Source of the DNA: Myxocyprinus asiaticus
Taxonomy: Eukaryota; Chordata; Actinopteri; Cypriniformes; Catostomidae
DNA length: 64,000 bases
Assembly (NCBI RefSeq): GCF_019703515.2
Contig: NC_059358.1
Coordinates: 48,936,594 to 49,000,593 of the forward strand
Reading direction: 5' to 3'
This document shows, piece after piece, positions 1 through 11,322 of this stretch. The notes under the pieces were generated by a model. It was not told the origin of the DNA. It did no database searches and saw only the letters and a list, made by a program, of their open reading frames with translations. The position numbers were made by a program, and so were the translations under genes. How positions within the stretch are numbered: position 1 is the stretch's first letter; every line of letters begins with the position of its first letter.

Positions 1-35
1 CACTTGAAATGATGGAAACGCTTCCGAGTTTAGTC

Positions 36-814
36 TTAAAGGGGCAGTAGTCTCATTTACGATTTCTCTTGTTTACAATAAAACTGCAGCAAAAGTGCAA
101 TAATTAAACTCTGCAAAATATTATTACACATTGTAATCTCATGTTTAAAATGTATTTCACGTATATTTTTCAAGTTGTAATATTTGATGTTTTCATTTTG
201 GAATGCGGTGCCCATTTTACACCTTATGTAGTGCTGTGTGTTCTTACCAAACAGTTCAACCTTTCATCAGTCCACAAAACATTTTCCCAGTAGTGTTGTG
301 GAGTGTCAATACTTTTTCTAACCTACACTGTGAATGTTTGAATGACGTGTTCAATATGTATAAGAACATTACAATACTTTTCAGGGGATGTGTGTGGACT
401 GAAAGCCTTAGCTTATCTGTTCATGGTACAGATTTCTCCTTTATTTATTTTTCAATGCTGTTTAGAATGTTGGAGCCATTTAATACGATTTTAAACTAGT
501 TTAATCATCAACACATTATTGGTTTTCATAGAGGTATTAAACAAATAATCAATGCCGAATCCATGACCACTCCCCTCCCTTCAGTGCTCCTTCAAAGCTC
601 CACCCCCCAAATTCATGCATGCACAATAATGTTGTGTGGATTGAGCCGATCCACTTTGTTTTTTTTTTCCCATTTACAGAGTCAGGGCTGTGTACAAACA
701 CCAGATTTATTTTCAGCACACACACAGAACAGACAGCTAGCGGACCGTGAAGAGATATTCGTGGAATTTTTACAAAATAATTTATTGGATTAAAATGACA
801 TACTCCACCTTTAA
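36..814. mobile_element. Possible TTAA-bounded MITE
   Basis: The segment is bounded by TTAA at 36-39 and 811-814. The ends are loosely inverted: ttaaaggggcagtag at the left, and ttaaaggtggagtatg when the right end is read on the minus strand. That fits a TTAA-target non-autonomous DNA element. The interior has no recognisable coding sequence; the open frames at 203-499 and 563-793 resemble nothing I know. The inverted match is short, so this is tentative. Confidence 0.3.
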
Positions 815-2148
815 ATGTTTCATCACATTCCCAGTGGGTCAGAAGTTTACATAAACTCTGTTAGTATTTGGTAGCATTGCCTTAAATTGTTTAACTTGGG
901 TCAAATGTTTTGGGTAGCCTTCCACAAGCTTCTCACAATGAGTTGCTGGAATTTTGGCCCATTCCTCCAGACAGAACTGGTGTAATTAAGTAAGGTTTGT
1001 AGGCCTCCTTGCTCGCACATGCTTTTTTAGATCTGCCCACAAACTTTCTATCGGATTGAGGTCAGGGCTTTATGATGGCCACACCAATACCTTGACTTTG
1101 TTGTCCTTAAGCCATTTTGCCACAATTTTGGAGGTATGCTTGAGGTCATTGTCCATTTGGAAGACTCATTTGCGACTGAGCTTTAACTTCCTGGCTGATG
1201 TCTTATGATGTTGCTTCAATATATCCACATAATTTTCCTTCCTCATGATGCCATCTATTTTGTGAAGTGCACCAGTCGCTCCTGCAACAAAGTACCCCCA
1301 CAACATGATGCTGCCACCCCCATGCTTCACGGCTGGGATGGTGTTCTTCGGCTTGCAAAGCCTCACCCTTTTTCCTCCAAACATAACAATGGTTATTATG
1401 GCCAAACAGTTCAATTTTTGTTTCATTAGACCAGAGGACATTTCTCCAAAAAGTAAGATCTTTGTCTCCATGTGCACTTGCAAACTGTAGTCTGGCTTTT
1501 TTATGGCGGTTTTGGAGCAGTGGCTTTTTCCTTGTTGAGCAGCCTTTCAGGTTATTTCAATATAGGACTTGTTTTACTGTGGATATAGATACTTGTCTAC
1601 CTGTTTCCTCCAGCATCTTCACAAGGTCCTTTGCTGTTGTTTTGGGATTGATTTGCACTTTTCGTACACCAAACTATGTTCATCTCTATGAGACAATGCA
1701 TCTCCTTCCTGAGCGATATGATGGCTGCATGGTCCGATGGTGTTTATACTTGGTACCTTCATGGCCTTTGGAAATTGCTCCCAAGGATGAACCAGACTTG
1801 TGGAGGTCCAAAAAGTTTTCTGAGGTCTTGGCTGATTTCTTTTTATTTTCCCATGATGTCAAGCAAAGAGGCACTGAGTTTGAAGGTAGGCCTTAAATTA
1901 CATCCACAGGTACACCTCCAATTCAGTACACCTCCTATCAGAAGCTAATTGTCTAAATGCTTGACATCATTTTCTGGAATTTTCGAGCTGCTTAAAGGCA
2001 CAGTTAACTTAGTGTTTGTAAACTTCTGACCCACTGGAATTGTGATAAAGTCATTTAAAAGATGAAAAAATCTGTCTGTAAACAGTTGTTGGAAAAATTT
2101 CTCATGTCATGCGCAAAGTAGTTGTCCTAAACCACTTGACTTCAACTG
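815..2148 (-). mobile_element. Tc1/Sleeping-Beauty-like transposon remnant, left end truncated
   Basis: The right end keeps both direct repeats of the SB-type IR/DR layout: an inner repeat near 2008-2035 and an outer repeat ending in acttcaactg at about 2148, next to a TA target. The left end keeps only the inner repeat (cagtgggtcagaagttta from 832). The outer repeat is missing, and the possible TTAA element ends just before it. The transposase lies on the minus strand. A copy missing one outer repeat would not be expected to move. Confidence 0.85.
867..1880 (-). pseudogene. Tc1/SB-like transposase pseudogene
   Basis: Reading the minus strand, the N-terminal DNA-binding part ends in a TQPSYRSGRR-like basic segment (near 1690-1790). 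The middle shows the family hallmark VKHGGGSIMLWG (near 1290-1325), and the C-terminal part shows SPDLNPIESLW (near 1040-1075), which carries the catalytic glutamate. The first catalytic aspartate, normally in a WSDET context, reads WSNET near 1420-1440, so the active site is damaged. Several frameshifts and stops break the frame. Full-length relatives are about 340 residues, and most of that length is represented here. Family known: DD34E cut-and-paste transposase that cuts at TA. Inferred: inactive. Confidence 0.85.
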
Positions 2149-2149
2149 T

Positions 2150-3290
2150 AGAAGTAATCAGAAACACATTTTCTTGTAATTTTCCTAAAGTGAATCCCTT
2201 AATTTGCAAATAAATTTTACTTGAATTATTTTTTTTTATCCAATTATTGTTTTTGTTCTGTTGTTACTTCTGTTGTAAAAATAATATTCTAATTTGACCA
2301 AAATGCACAGATGCATGAGTTAACTGAGTGCGCTCTCTTATGTCCTCACTCTCAAGTAGCACTGGTAATCCCATGAATCATTTTTCCAGTCCAATAACAA
2401 ATACATCATTTTTTAGCGTGATGCTTCATCCGCGGAAGTCTGGAGTTTTCCAACTCCTGTTGAATTGTGCCAGTGGATGTGGCTGCAAATAGAACGCGAT
2501 CGCGACACCTAGGGTTCAGAGTATGAAATTCATATAATTTCTGAATAAATAGCCAAATTCCATTCTAATTAAAAAGTCTTGAGTAGTTTGGACACCCCTG
2601 TCTTAAACCCTCATCATCCACAATATAAGTAGTGGCTGAAACAGTGGACTTTGCTACAGCAATCTGGAAGTCACATTCACATGATTCATGACGTTTTGAA
2701 CGCCACATGAAAAGTGCTAAAGAGAACATCTTTTTTTGCTCGAAGCGCTGGCACTGCGCATGTAAACGAAACTTCAATTGTCTGGTAAGCCAGAAGCACA
2801 AAACGGTGTCAGGGATACACTGATGCTTCACTCCAACAAGTCATGTGAATGCAGCTTTTCACAGGTCTCATCTGGGTTTGTTTTCTACAGAAAATAAGGT
2901 TAAAAGATCCTTTCTCCATCACTTGATCATTTACACAGAATAACTGTTTTGTGTGCATCAGTGTAACGACCCCAGACACATCAAAGAGGTTCCACCCTAT
3001 TCCAACCAGTTTTCAGAACTCACACTGAGCTGAATAAAATTTCAGAATCTAATGTGAAAATTGGTAAATGCGTTAAACATTAAAAAAAATTAACACCTTA
3101 AATATTTGAAATTAAGCAAATACATTAACACTTTAATTTTGACAGCTCTAATTTAAATAAATTTGTTTGGACTATTTACTATAATCTTTGAGTCACTGAA
3201 CTCCCAGTGAGGGACTAGGCTTACTGGTAGACACTGCACCACCCCCCTCCCCCCCACTCCCCCACTCCCACTCCCTTGAAACTGCCCCCT
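2150..3290. other. Non-coding stretch with a hAT-like tail and a C-rich tract
   Basis: No gene is recognisable here. Near 3060-3155 there is a 'ttaacactttaattttgaca'-type sequence that I associate with the termini of common fish hAT-like repeats. A nearly pure pyrimidine C-rich tract lies at about 3239-3280. The 88-residue minus-strand frame at 2565-2831 has no recognisable feature. Confidence 0.3.
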
Positions 3291-3292
3291 GT

Positions 3293-3736
3293 TTGACCGC
3301 CCATCAATTTCCCTCTACAGCCGCTCTACTAATGTCTCTATATGAACAGCTACTCAAACTGATGAAACTGGGCCAGATGAGCTACTCCTCCAGTGCCCGA
3401 TATAAAGCTCATTCATCTTTATTTGATATTTTGTTGACAAGGAGTACAGGGCAGATGACAGAGGTTAAGTTGGTGAGTAGTCTTTGCATGCTTGTTTGCT
3501 CTTTCATATCTCCCCTTAAACTGTCTTTCTGCAGGACCATGTCAGCGCTGAGAGCTCGGGAGGGATCTGATGTCAATTTCACGGGCCACAAACCTGAACA
3601 TTCGATAACTTGGTTGTATCACTTACCAAATACATGCTTATGCCTCTACAGGGTTAGGTGGGATTTTGTTATAGCATGCAGTTTCACAGTGTTCTGTGAT
3701 TCTTTAGCTTCTGCCCAAGAAACTGCCATCAGCTAG
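3293..3736 (+). other. Unrecognised ORF containing an intron-like GT-AG segment
   Basis: An open frame of 147 codons matches no family I know. Inside it, a consensus-like donor (gtgagt near 3473) and a pyrimidine-rich acceptor (tttctgcag near 3535) bracket about 63 bp. This would suit a very short intron, and the sequence could be a relic exon pair. There is no promoter, conserved domain or neighbouring exon to support a gene. The hAT-like element at 3752 begins right after it. Confidence 0.15.
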
Positions 3737-4588
3737 AAAGGACTTATTTCTCAGAGGTGGGTAGGTAACGCGCTACATTTACTTGATTAACTTTTTGAAA
3801 AACAATTTACTTTTAGAGTAGGTTTAAAAGTGGGTACTTTCTACTCTCACTCAAGTAAATTTCTAAAGATTTTTTTTTACTTTTACTTCTTTACAATGGG
3901 TGCCATTCCTGTCGTTACATTACTGGGTTTAATTTTAATTAATGTGCAATTTATTGAGAGATTATTGAATGGGACTTTTATGAGAGCGGATGTTCACACA
4001 GCTGCGCGCGCTGAGCCGCTGTCACAGACTGTCACTCAATCACTGCTGCAGCATTAAACTCTTCAACGTGAAACACTTTCTTCGCTCTGCGCAGTGAAAA
4101 AAAGAATAGTTTCATCATGCAATGCCTTCATTTAACACCAAGACAAGCTGATATTTCAAGATTAAAATCATAGCTTCAATTTAAGGCAGCACGCTGAGGT
4201 AAGTTCTGGCTCTAATCCTAACATGGTCTTTTCTGTGTAATGTGATGCTCATTTTCAGGGTGATTCTGTAACTGGGCACTTATGACATCAGTTTTTAAGT
4301 GTACATTTTTGTCCCGCATGTCATGAGCAGTATTTACAAATTTACCCCGCAACCTTGTGGGGGTACTGGAAACTATCCCAGCTACTTCAGGCGGATTAAC
4401 TATAAATATATGTAAACATCCAAGTTAAGTGTAAATAAATGCCTTTTGCTCTGCCATTCTTTGACAACTTCTGATTGACAACTGGATTGCGAACAGACAG
4501 CATTTCTGCACATGCACAGTGAGGGGCGCGGGGCGCTCACATGAGAGATGTGCGGACGTGAGGTGATCGTATGGCGAAGAGAGACTGG

Positions 4589-5221
4589 CTGTGTCTGAAA
4601 TCGTTCACTCATTCACTATTTCCTATATAGTGAATGGCAGTTAGTGCACTATATCTCAGCAGTGAGTGAACGAAATGAGTGAGTGATTCAGTCGCTGACG
4701 GCTACACCGAGTGTCGGAGCTCTGGGGCTGTTGCAGAAACAACGTCACATATTAAATTTTAAAACACTTGGGCCTTACTTGTTATTCTTATTAAATAATA
4801 TATTAATACAATAAATCTTCATTCTGTTTGTCATTTTTAATAATGCTGTGTGTTAATATAAAAAGTAAACACATTTTATCAAATAAAGAGTATATTTTAA
4901 AATGTATCTGTATGTTTTGCCTCTCTATATGTTATTATGTTAATCAAGTAATGATTTGTCAAAAAGTAATTTACTACATTCAGCATGAAATAAAACATTG
5001 CAGGAGTGCAGGAAGCAGTAAACTCCCAGCTTGTACGTCTTCCCCGTGGTGGACTGTGGGCAATTAACCATCGTCGAGTGTACATCAAATGTATTGTGGG
5101 TAATAATGAGTGAACAAAAGCAGGGAACGAGTAGCTCACTCAGAATTCAGACACTCCTACAAAATGGCAGACACCCAAAATAGCGCACTAAATAGTGGAT
5201 AGGGAGTGGTGTCAGACACAG
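4589..5221. mobile_element. MITE with ctgtgtctga termini
   Basis: The left end reads ctgtgtctgaaatcg and the right end gtgtcagacacag, which are inverted to each other. The interior repeats short motifs in both orientations, such as gagtgagtgattc and gagtgaacaaaag, and cactcattcacta-like sequence. It is nested inside the hAT-like composite. There is no coding potential. Confidence 0.4.
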
Positions 5222-5550
5222 CGAGTGTTCCACGACCAGGGTTGGTGCCCTACACACTAGGCTGCGTACTCTGCTTTTAGAGAGTGGCGGTACTGCTGTA
5301 CAGAACTAATGATCTAAATTCTTTCGACACTGAAAACTGTAACTACACTGAAATAAGAATCCACACAGGACTTTAAAAGCTATGAAATAGCTAAAGTAGG
5401 CATTAATAAAATATGATTTTGCTTTGGTTTATATTTCAGCATTATATATAATGTCCTTGTGGTACATTTACATGTTTTCACTGTAATAATTACTAGAAAT
5501 GTTTCCAAACCTCTCTTATTGACAAATTCATCCAGATCTGACAAGAGCCC

Positions 5551-5986
5551 TTAAAGGGATAGTTCACCCAAAAATGACAATTCTCATTATTTACTCACTC
5601 TCATGCCACCCCAGATATGTATGTCTTTCTTTCATCTGCTGAACTCAAATGAAGATTTTTAGAAACATTTCTCAGCTCTTTTGGTCCATACAATGCAAGT
5701 GAATGGGTGGCAACATTTTAAAGCTAAACAAAATCACATAAGTCAGCATAAAAGTAATCCATAAGACTCCAGTGGTTAAATCAATATCTGGAGTCTTATG
5801 GATTACTTTTATGCTGCCTTTATGTGCTTTTTGGAGCATCAAAACTTTGGCCTACAGAGCTAAAATATTCTTCTAAAAATCTTAATTTGTGCTCTGCAGA
5901 AGAATGGAAGTCATACACATCTGGAATGGCATGAGGGTGAGTAAATGATGAAAGAATTTTCATTTTTGGGTAAACTATCTCTTTAA
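5551..5986. mobile_element. TTAA-flanked cyprinid-type MITE with a central perfect hairpin
   Basis: TTAA at 5551-5554 and 5983-5986 bounds inverted ends (gggatagttcaccca on the left, and its degenerate inverse tgggtaaactatctct on the right). The middle holds a perfect 29-bp inverted repeat (5744-5772 and 5788-5816) around a 15-nt loop. Related copies lie at 5988, 7968 and 11796. It is non-coding and would need a transposase supplied in trans. Confidence 0.75.
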
Positions 5987-5987
5987 A

Positions 5988-6566
5988 GGTATAGTTCACC
6001 CAAAAATTACAATTTGCTGATAATTTACTCACCCTCAGACCATCCAAGATGTATCTGAATTTCTTTCTTAATCAAAACAGAATTTAAGACTTTTAGAATT
6101 TCATTTCAGGCCTCCTCCTTTAAACAATGCAAGGGAATGTACTCAATTTTTTCACGGTCCAAAATGCATATTTAGGGAGATTCAAAATAATCCACACAAC
6201 TCCAGTCAACAAATAAAGTTCTTCTGAACCCAAACGATTGATTCTTTTTAGAAACAAAACAATACTTTCATACTTTTTAACTACAAATGTTCGCCTCTGT
6301 ACATCTCTGTGACGTGCGCTCATAAGAGGGATGACGTAAGCTCATTGGTAAGGTCACGCATCACGTGGAGGAGGCAAGAGAAACAGACCAAGTGCCGTTC
6401 ACAAACCAAAACAGTCCAAAACAATTTCAAAACAATATAAAATAAAATAAAAAATAATTTCCAAATAATAATAATAATTAAAAAAAAAACAATGTAAACA
6501 ATGACGCGCTTCCTGACTCCTCCATCTTAGAGTAAAGGAATAGTTCACCCAAAATTTGCTGATAAT
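5988..6566. mobile_element. Related 'atagttcaccca' MITE copies, degenerate
   Basis: A second copy of the same terminal motif starts at about 5990 (tatagttcacccaaaaatta). A third short start appears near 6539 (aatagttcacccaaaatttg) in the same direction. Between them is A/T-rich sequence with no coding potential. The right-hand boundaries are unclear. Confidence 0.45.
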
Positions 6567-6876
6567 TTAAAGTGATAGCTCAGCCATAATTTAATATTCT
6601 GTCATAATTTCCCTACCCTCATGTTGTTCCAAACCAGTGTGATGCTTTGTATTATGTGGAACACAAAATATGTTAGACAGAATGTTAGAGACTGACAGTC
6701 TCTGTCACCATTCACTTTCAAAATATGGAGGAAAAAAAAAAAAAGTTCACTGAAAGTAAATAGTGACTCTATATATCTGTAGTGACTGAATATCTCCTTA
6801 TTGTGTTGCATGGAAGAAAGTAAGTCATATGGGTTTGGAACAACATGATGGTGAATGATGACATAATTTCCATTAA
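6567..6876. mobile_element. TTAA-flanked fold-back MITE
   Basis: TTAA at 6567-6570 and 6873-6876 encloses a fold-back. The left arm runs through 'ctgtcataatttccctaccc' and 'catgttgttccaaacc'. The right arm mirrors this with 'gggtttggaacaacatgatg' and 'gatgacataatttcca'. It is non-coding. A diverged relative occurs at 37528-37790. Confidence 0.6.
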
Positions 6877-7284
6877 TAATAATAATAATTCTGTTATACA
6901 TGTTCAATGTGTATTATGTAATGGGACACAGGGAAGTAAACGTCTTTTATGTCATTTGTGAAAGTAACAAGTTACTCACTACTTGAGTATTCTTTTAATT
7001 GGATACTTTCTTACTCTTACTCAAGTCATTATTTATGTTATTACTTTTACTTCTACTTGAGTAATTTTTTTTTAAGTAATTGTACTTTTACTTAGAGTAT
7101 AGTTTTTGCTACTCTACCCACCTCTGCTAATTCTGATGGTTTGACAAACAAAACAAGCAGCAAGAATGGAGAAAAAAAGCATTGTTCAAATATTAATCCA
7201 GCAGCTTTGTGTAGTTTGTAGCTAGCAGATATTTTAAATATATATTTAAAATATGTCAGTGTTTTAGAAAAGGGCTTCAAGACA

Positions 7285-7362
7285 TAAAAGCATGATTTTC
7301 TGTAAAGCTGCTTTGAAACTATTTGTATTGTGAAATGTGCAATACAAATAAAAATTACTTTT
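7285..7362 (+). repeat. L2-type 3' tail
   Basis: The sequence matches the tail 'ctgtaaagctgctttgaaac...gcaatacaaataaaaatt', the same tail seen at the 3' end of the minus-strand L2 copy near 8820-8890 and again near 25670. Only the tail is present, so this is either a very short 5'-truncated L2 or an L2-tailed SINE. Confidence 0.55.
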
Positions 7363-7450
7363 CAACCGTTACAGACATTGGGACACCCCCTTACACTCTC
7401 AGCCAACCCTGGGACCCCCAGTAGAAACAAGCAGGATTGTCTTGGTACAG

Positions 7451-7947
7451 TAAGGGCCCAAACATATTTCACGCAAGTACGAAAAATGCAGACGTGAGCA
7501 CTTCGCCAACACATGGCCAACGTGTGGTCCCATTGTACATACATTACATGCGCTCTTGCGTTGCTCTACCAGTTAAAAACCTTGGACCACAAGAGACCGA
7601 AAATTTTAGGTGCAACAAAACCGGATGTGGTGGAGTAAACATGTTGAAAGCTGAGGAGTGTGTGCTTTTTTATTTGCTGAAAAGATGACAGAAAAATATG
7701 TTTGTAGAATTTAACTTGTTCAGCAAGACTCTCCTCAAATTGCTGCTCCACCGTGACAGTTGTTGATTGAAAAAAAGAAAATCTGCTGTAGTGCCCCTTG
7801 CAGCAATGCTGAGAATACAGCATGTACTTGTGTTAGGTTATGAATTGTGCTCTGACACATTTTACAATGCAACGACGCATGAAATCGAGCTTGCATAGCA
7901 AGATGCGTCTGCGTTCATGTATTTATGTAGAGTATGTTTGGGCCTTA
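7451..7947. mobile_element. Small inverted-repeat element (ggcccaaacata termini)
   Basis: The left end 'taagggcccaaacata' is mirrored at the right by 'tatgtttgggccttaa', giving about 15 bp of terminal inverted repeat in a ~500-bp segment with no coding content. Further in, 'cacgcaagtacg'-like and 'gcatgaaatc'-like stretches do not pair well. Probably a MITE; superfamily unknown. Confidence 0.45.
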
Positions 7948-7967
7948 ACACTTCATAGTACTGTTCA

Positions 7968-8817
7968 TTAAAGGGATAATCCACCCAAAAATGAAAATTC
8001 TCTCATTATTTACTCACCCTCATGATATCCCAGTTGTGTATGACTTTCTTTCTTCTCCAGAACACATTTGAAGAAAAATTGAAAAATATCTTAGCTTAGT
8101 TGGTCCTTGAAATGGAAGTGAATGTTGATTTCTCTTTTGAGGCTCCAAAAATTACAGACCGTCAGCATAAACGTCATCGATACGACTCCAACAGTTAATG
8201 TCTTTTAAAGCGATACGATCACTTTTGGTGCAAAAAAATATAAATATTTAAGTACTTTTTAACTATAATCCAACGTGAGGGTAAGGTTCACAAGAGGCTG
8301 GAGTCCAAGTGGTCTCTCGTGTGATGTATTCATGTTGACATGATACCGAAGTAATCTCACATTCTCCACTCAGTTGAGACATCCAGAATAAGTACATAAA
8401 CGCACCATTGTGAGTAAAGAAACGGATAATAACAGATCTAAACCAAAAACAACCAAGATACTGTACAGCGTTCTTCCTTCTCACGAATAAACAGTGCTGC
8501 TCTTCCAGCTCTGAACAACATCCGTCAGTTCTCATGTGTTTCAAATGCCAGTGCGATTACATCACATGCGCAGAAAGCTCCTGACTGGAAGTATGATTTA
8601 GAGTTAAAAAAGGTACTTAAATATTTATCTTTTTTGCACCAAAAAGCAATCATGTCACTTTACATTAATTTAATAGCTGGTGTCGTATGGATGACATTTA
8701 TGCTGACTGTCTGTGATTTGTGGAGCTTCAAAAGAGAAATCTCCATTCAATTGCATTTTAAGGACCTACTGAGCCAAGATATTTTTCTATTTTTCTTCAA
8801 ATGTGTTCTGGTGAAGA
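7968..8817. mobile_element. Long fold-back TTAA MITE, right end lost
   Basis: It starts with TTAA and gggataatccaccca. The left arm (about 7980-8250) is largely the inverse of the right arm (about 8605-8815), with the shared segment 'aagtacttaaatattt'-type sequence near each inner edge. The loop (about 8250-8605) is unique and non-coding. The right arm stops at gaagaaag near 8817, exactly where the L2 3' tail begins, so the L2 sequence interrupts or replaced the right terminus. Confidence 0.6.
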
Positions 8818-10283
8818 AAGTCAAGTCATTTTTATTTGTATAGCGCTTTTCACAACACACATTGTTACAAAGCAGCTTTGCAGAAAATCATGCGTTAACA
8901 AAAAATGTAACTGTAATATCTACAAAGTCTTAGAGTGATCATTGTGTAGTTTGATTAGATATGATTGTAAATTGTTTATAAAAATTAATAAAATAAATAA
9001 TAATTGTATTTAGAACCCCTGTGAGCAAGCTGAAGGTGACTGTGGCAAGGAACACAAAACTCCATAAGATGTTGGTTAATGGAGAAAAATAACCTTGGGA
9101 GAAACCAGGCTCACTGTAGGGGCTAGTTCCCCTCTGGCTAAACAACATGAATATAATGACAATATTAGTTATTTGTGTGCTGTGCACACAATTCGTTTAA
9201 AATTTGTAAACTAAGTAAGTGTTCAGGTCCAGTGTTAAAAAAAATAAGATTTTTTATGAAATGTATGAGTAATGACTAATGTCTTTGAAGTCCATCCTGG
9301 ATTAACTGCAGAAGTTCACATAGATGCATTGTCCTTTGTTAGTTGGCTGATGAAGGCTTTTGTTGGCAATTAAATGATAGTCAGTGTATTCCATTTCAAG
9401 AGTGTAGTCCATCAATAGACAAAGGAGATGCAGGCAGAGATCAATGAGGTGCATCGCAGTTCAACCGGCAGGTCATTTCGGTGAGGTTCAGGTGGGGTCC
9501 ATCCTAAGTCCAAAGTTCAGGCAGTGGCTTATGAATTATCTGATGTTTTACAGTTGGAGTTGGCATCAGTTCATCTTCTGAAGTCCATTATAAAAGAATA
9601 CAATTATGTCTGGCTAGCACCGGCTGTAGTTTGTTGTCGTCACTCAGCGCCACGTAGCAGTAGAGTCCAACACAAAGCAGGAACGGAGCTGGATCTGGCC
9701 GGCTCTGGTAACCTCTGGATATGAATCCTGAGGTTGAGACATGGAAACAAATAAAATAATATTAGCATAGATGCCATTCAATTTTATGCAGAGTTATAGA
9801 TCATGATAGATGTTCCAAAATTAGGTGTATGCATGGCTAAATAGATGAGTCTTTAGTCTAGACTTAAACTGAGTGAGTGTGTCAGCATCCCAAACAGTGT
9901 TAGGGAGACTATTCCATAGTTTAGGAGCCAAATAGGAAAAGGATCTACCTCCTTTTGTGGATTTTGATATTCTAGGAACAATTAACAAGCCAGAATTTTG
10001 TGATCGTAATGAACGTGATGGAACATAGCGTGTCAGAAGGTCACTTAAGTACTGTGGAGCTAGACCATTCAAAGCTTTGTATGTAGTTAACAGAATTTTA
10101 ATCTTAATATGAAATTAAAAGGTAGCCAATGTAACGATGATAAAATTGGGCTAATATGATCATATTTCTTGGTTCTAATCAGCACTCAGGCAGCTGCATT
10201 TTGAACCAATTGAAGTTTATTTATTGAATTTGCAGTACATCCTCCCAGTAATCCATTACAATTATCTAGTCTTGACAACCCAC
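8818..10283 (-). mobile_element. L2-clade LINE, 5'-truncated 3' end
   Basis: Read on the minus strand, this is the last part of the L2 reverse transcriptase ORF, a ~1-kb 3' UTR and the typical tail (ctgcaaagctgctttgtaac, then a caaataaaaatgacttgact end). The 5' end stops near 10283 against Ty3/gypsy pol sequence, which looks like a 5'-truncated insertion. The 3' end abuts the fold-back MITE at 8817. Confidence 0.85.
9821..10283 (-). pseudogene. L2 reverse transcriptase C-terminal fragment
   Basis: The conserved L2 C-terminal blocks appear in order on the minus strand: SRLDNCNGLLGG (cf. the usual SRLDYCN), INKLQLVQNAAA, KYDHISPIL, LHWLPF, then an 83-residue open segment with APQYLSDLL, PSRSLRSQ, RSFSYLAPKLWNSLP and FKSRLKTHLF before a stop. 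In-frame stops interrupt the region between LQLVQNAAA and NGLAPQYL. Only about 150 of roughly 900 residues remain. The catalytic YADD part of the RT is absent, so this copy cannot be functional. Confidence 0.85.
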
Positions 10284-11322
10284 TTGGTGGACATCTTGGG
10301 AGGCTGAAGACTTTGCTAAGGCACCTGGTGGCCCACTGTCCGGAAGGATGTCTGGACGTGTGTGAAAGGTTGCGACATCTGTCCGCTGGGTTTAGTGTTA
10401 TCAGGTTTGTATTTTTGACAGATGCAAAACACCGGTGACAGAACCAGGACATATATTGGGGATTGACCTGATGGGTCCATTCCCCCTTAGCAAGAAACAG
10501 AATGCCTACCTACTCGTCATCGTGGACTATTTCACCAAATGGGTGGAGATGTTCCCCTTAAGAGAAATGCCGAAGATTGTTAAAGTCCTCAGGGTGGAGA
10601 TCTTTACCCGATGGGGGTTCCCAAGTACCTCATATCAGATCGAGGACCACAGTTTACCTCCAGCATACTTTCTGAACTCTGTAAGTCATGGGGAGCAATT
10701 CAGAAACTCACAACCTCTTACCACCCACAAACTAATCTGACCGAAAGGATAAACAGGACATTAAAGACAATGGTTGCATCATATATTGGTCAGCAACACA
10801 ACACCTGGGATTTTTGGATACCTGAGTTTCGGTATGCCATCAACACAGCCCAACAGGAGACGACTGGGAAGACACCTGCGGAGCTCATGATAGGCAGGCA
10901 GCTTCAGGGGCCACTGGAAAGGCTGATCTACAGACCGCCTACTCCAGACCAGTCGTCGTACAACCTGCTGGAAAGACAAACTAATTTGGAGGAGGTTAAG
11001 CGTAGAGGGGGTGTACAGCAGGCCAGACAGGCTAGATACTACAATTCCCAGAGGAAAGATGCGCACTTTCAACAGGGTGATCTAGTCTGGCTCAGAACTC
11101 ATCCGCTCTCCTCAGCCACAAACAAATTCTCTAAGCAAAGCTAGTGCCCAAATGGGAGGGTCCAGCTGAAATTAAAAAGAAAATGAGGCCAATAAATTAC
11201 ACCGTTTAATGGGGCAACCCAGCTTAAACAGAAATATACAATGTGGTGAACTTAAAATGCTGGTATGGACAGTCTCCTCCTATGCCGCTGGCTGGGGTCT
11301 ATGCAGCGAAGCCACATAAGGG
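10284..11322 (+). pseudogene. Ty3/gypsy LTR-retrotransposon integrase fragment
   Basis: This is a broken piece of pol. An H2C2-like zinc-binding region near 10284-10440 is damaged. The catalytic core follows, with GIDLMGPFP near 10460 and VDYFTKWVE near 10525. A frameshift near 10630 leads into SDRGPQFTS and the YHPQTN...ERINR segment that carries the third acidic residue. A C-terminal QGDLVW...WEGPAEI...YNVVNLK(C/P)WYG-like region runs to about 11322 with another frameshift and stops. No protease, RT or LTR belonging to it is visible. The L2 insertion cuts its upstream side. Integrase inserts LTR-element cDNA; this copy is dead. Confidence 0.85.

Larger units (their letters stand above)
3752..7126. 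mobile_element. Composite hAT-like non-autonomous element
   Basis: The left end starts cagaggtgggtag and the right end finishes ctacccacctctg, an exact 13-bp terminal inverted repeat. The subterminal regions are rich in acttgagta/tactcaagt motifs on both sides. The flanks TTATTTCT (3744-3751) and CTAATTCT (7127-7134) match at 6 of 8 positions, consistent with an old 8-bp hAT target duplication. There is no transposase inside; instead there are several MITEs (4589-5221, 5551-5986, 6567-6876). The 3.4-kb length is explained mainly by these nested insertions. Confidence 0.6.

Noticed and set aside
10435..11144. Endogenous retrovirus integrase
   Set aside because: Motif spacing and the WEGPAEI...NVVNLK C-terminal region fit Ty3/gypsy LTR retrotransposons; no envelope, LTR or other viral gene is visible.
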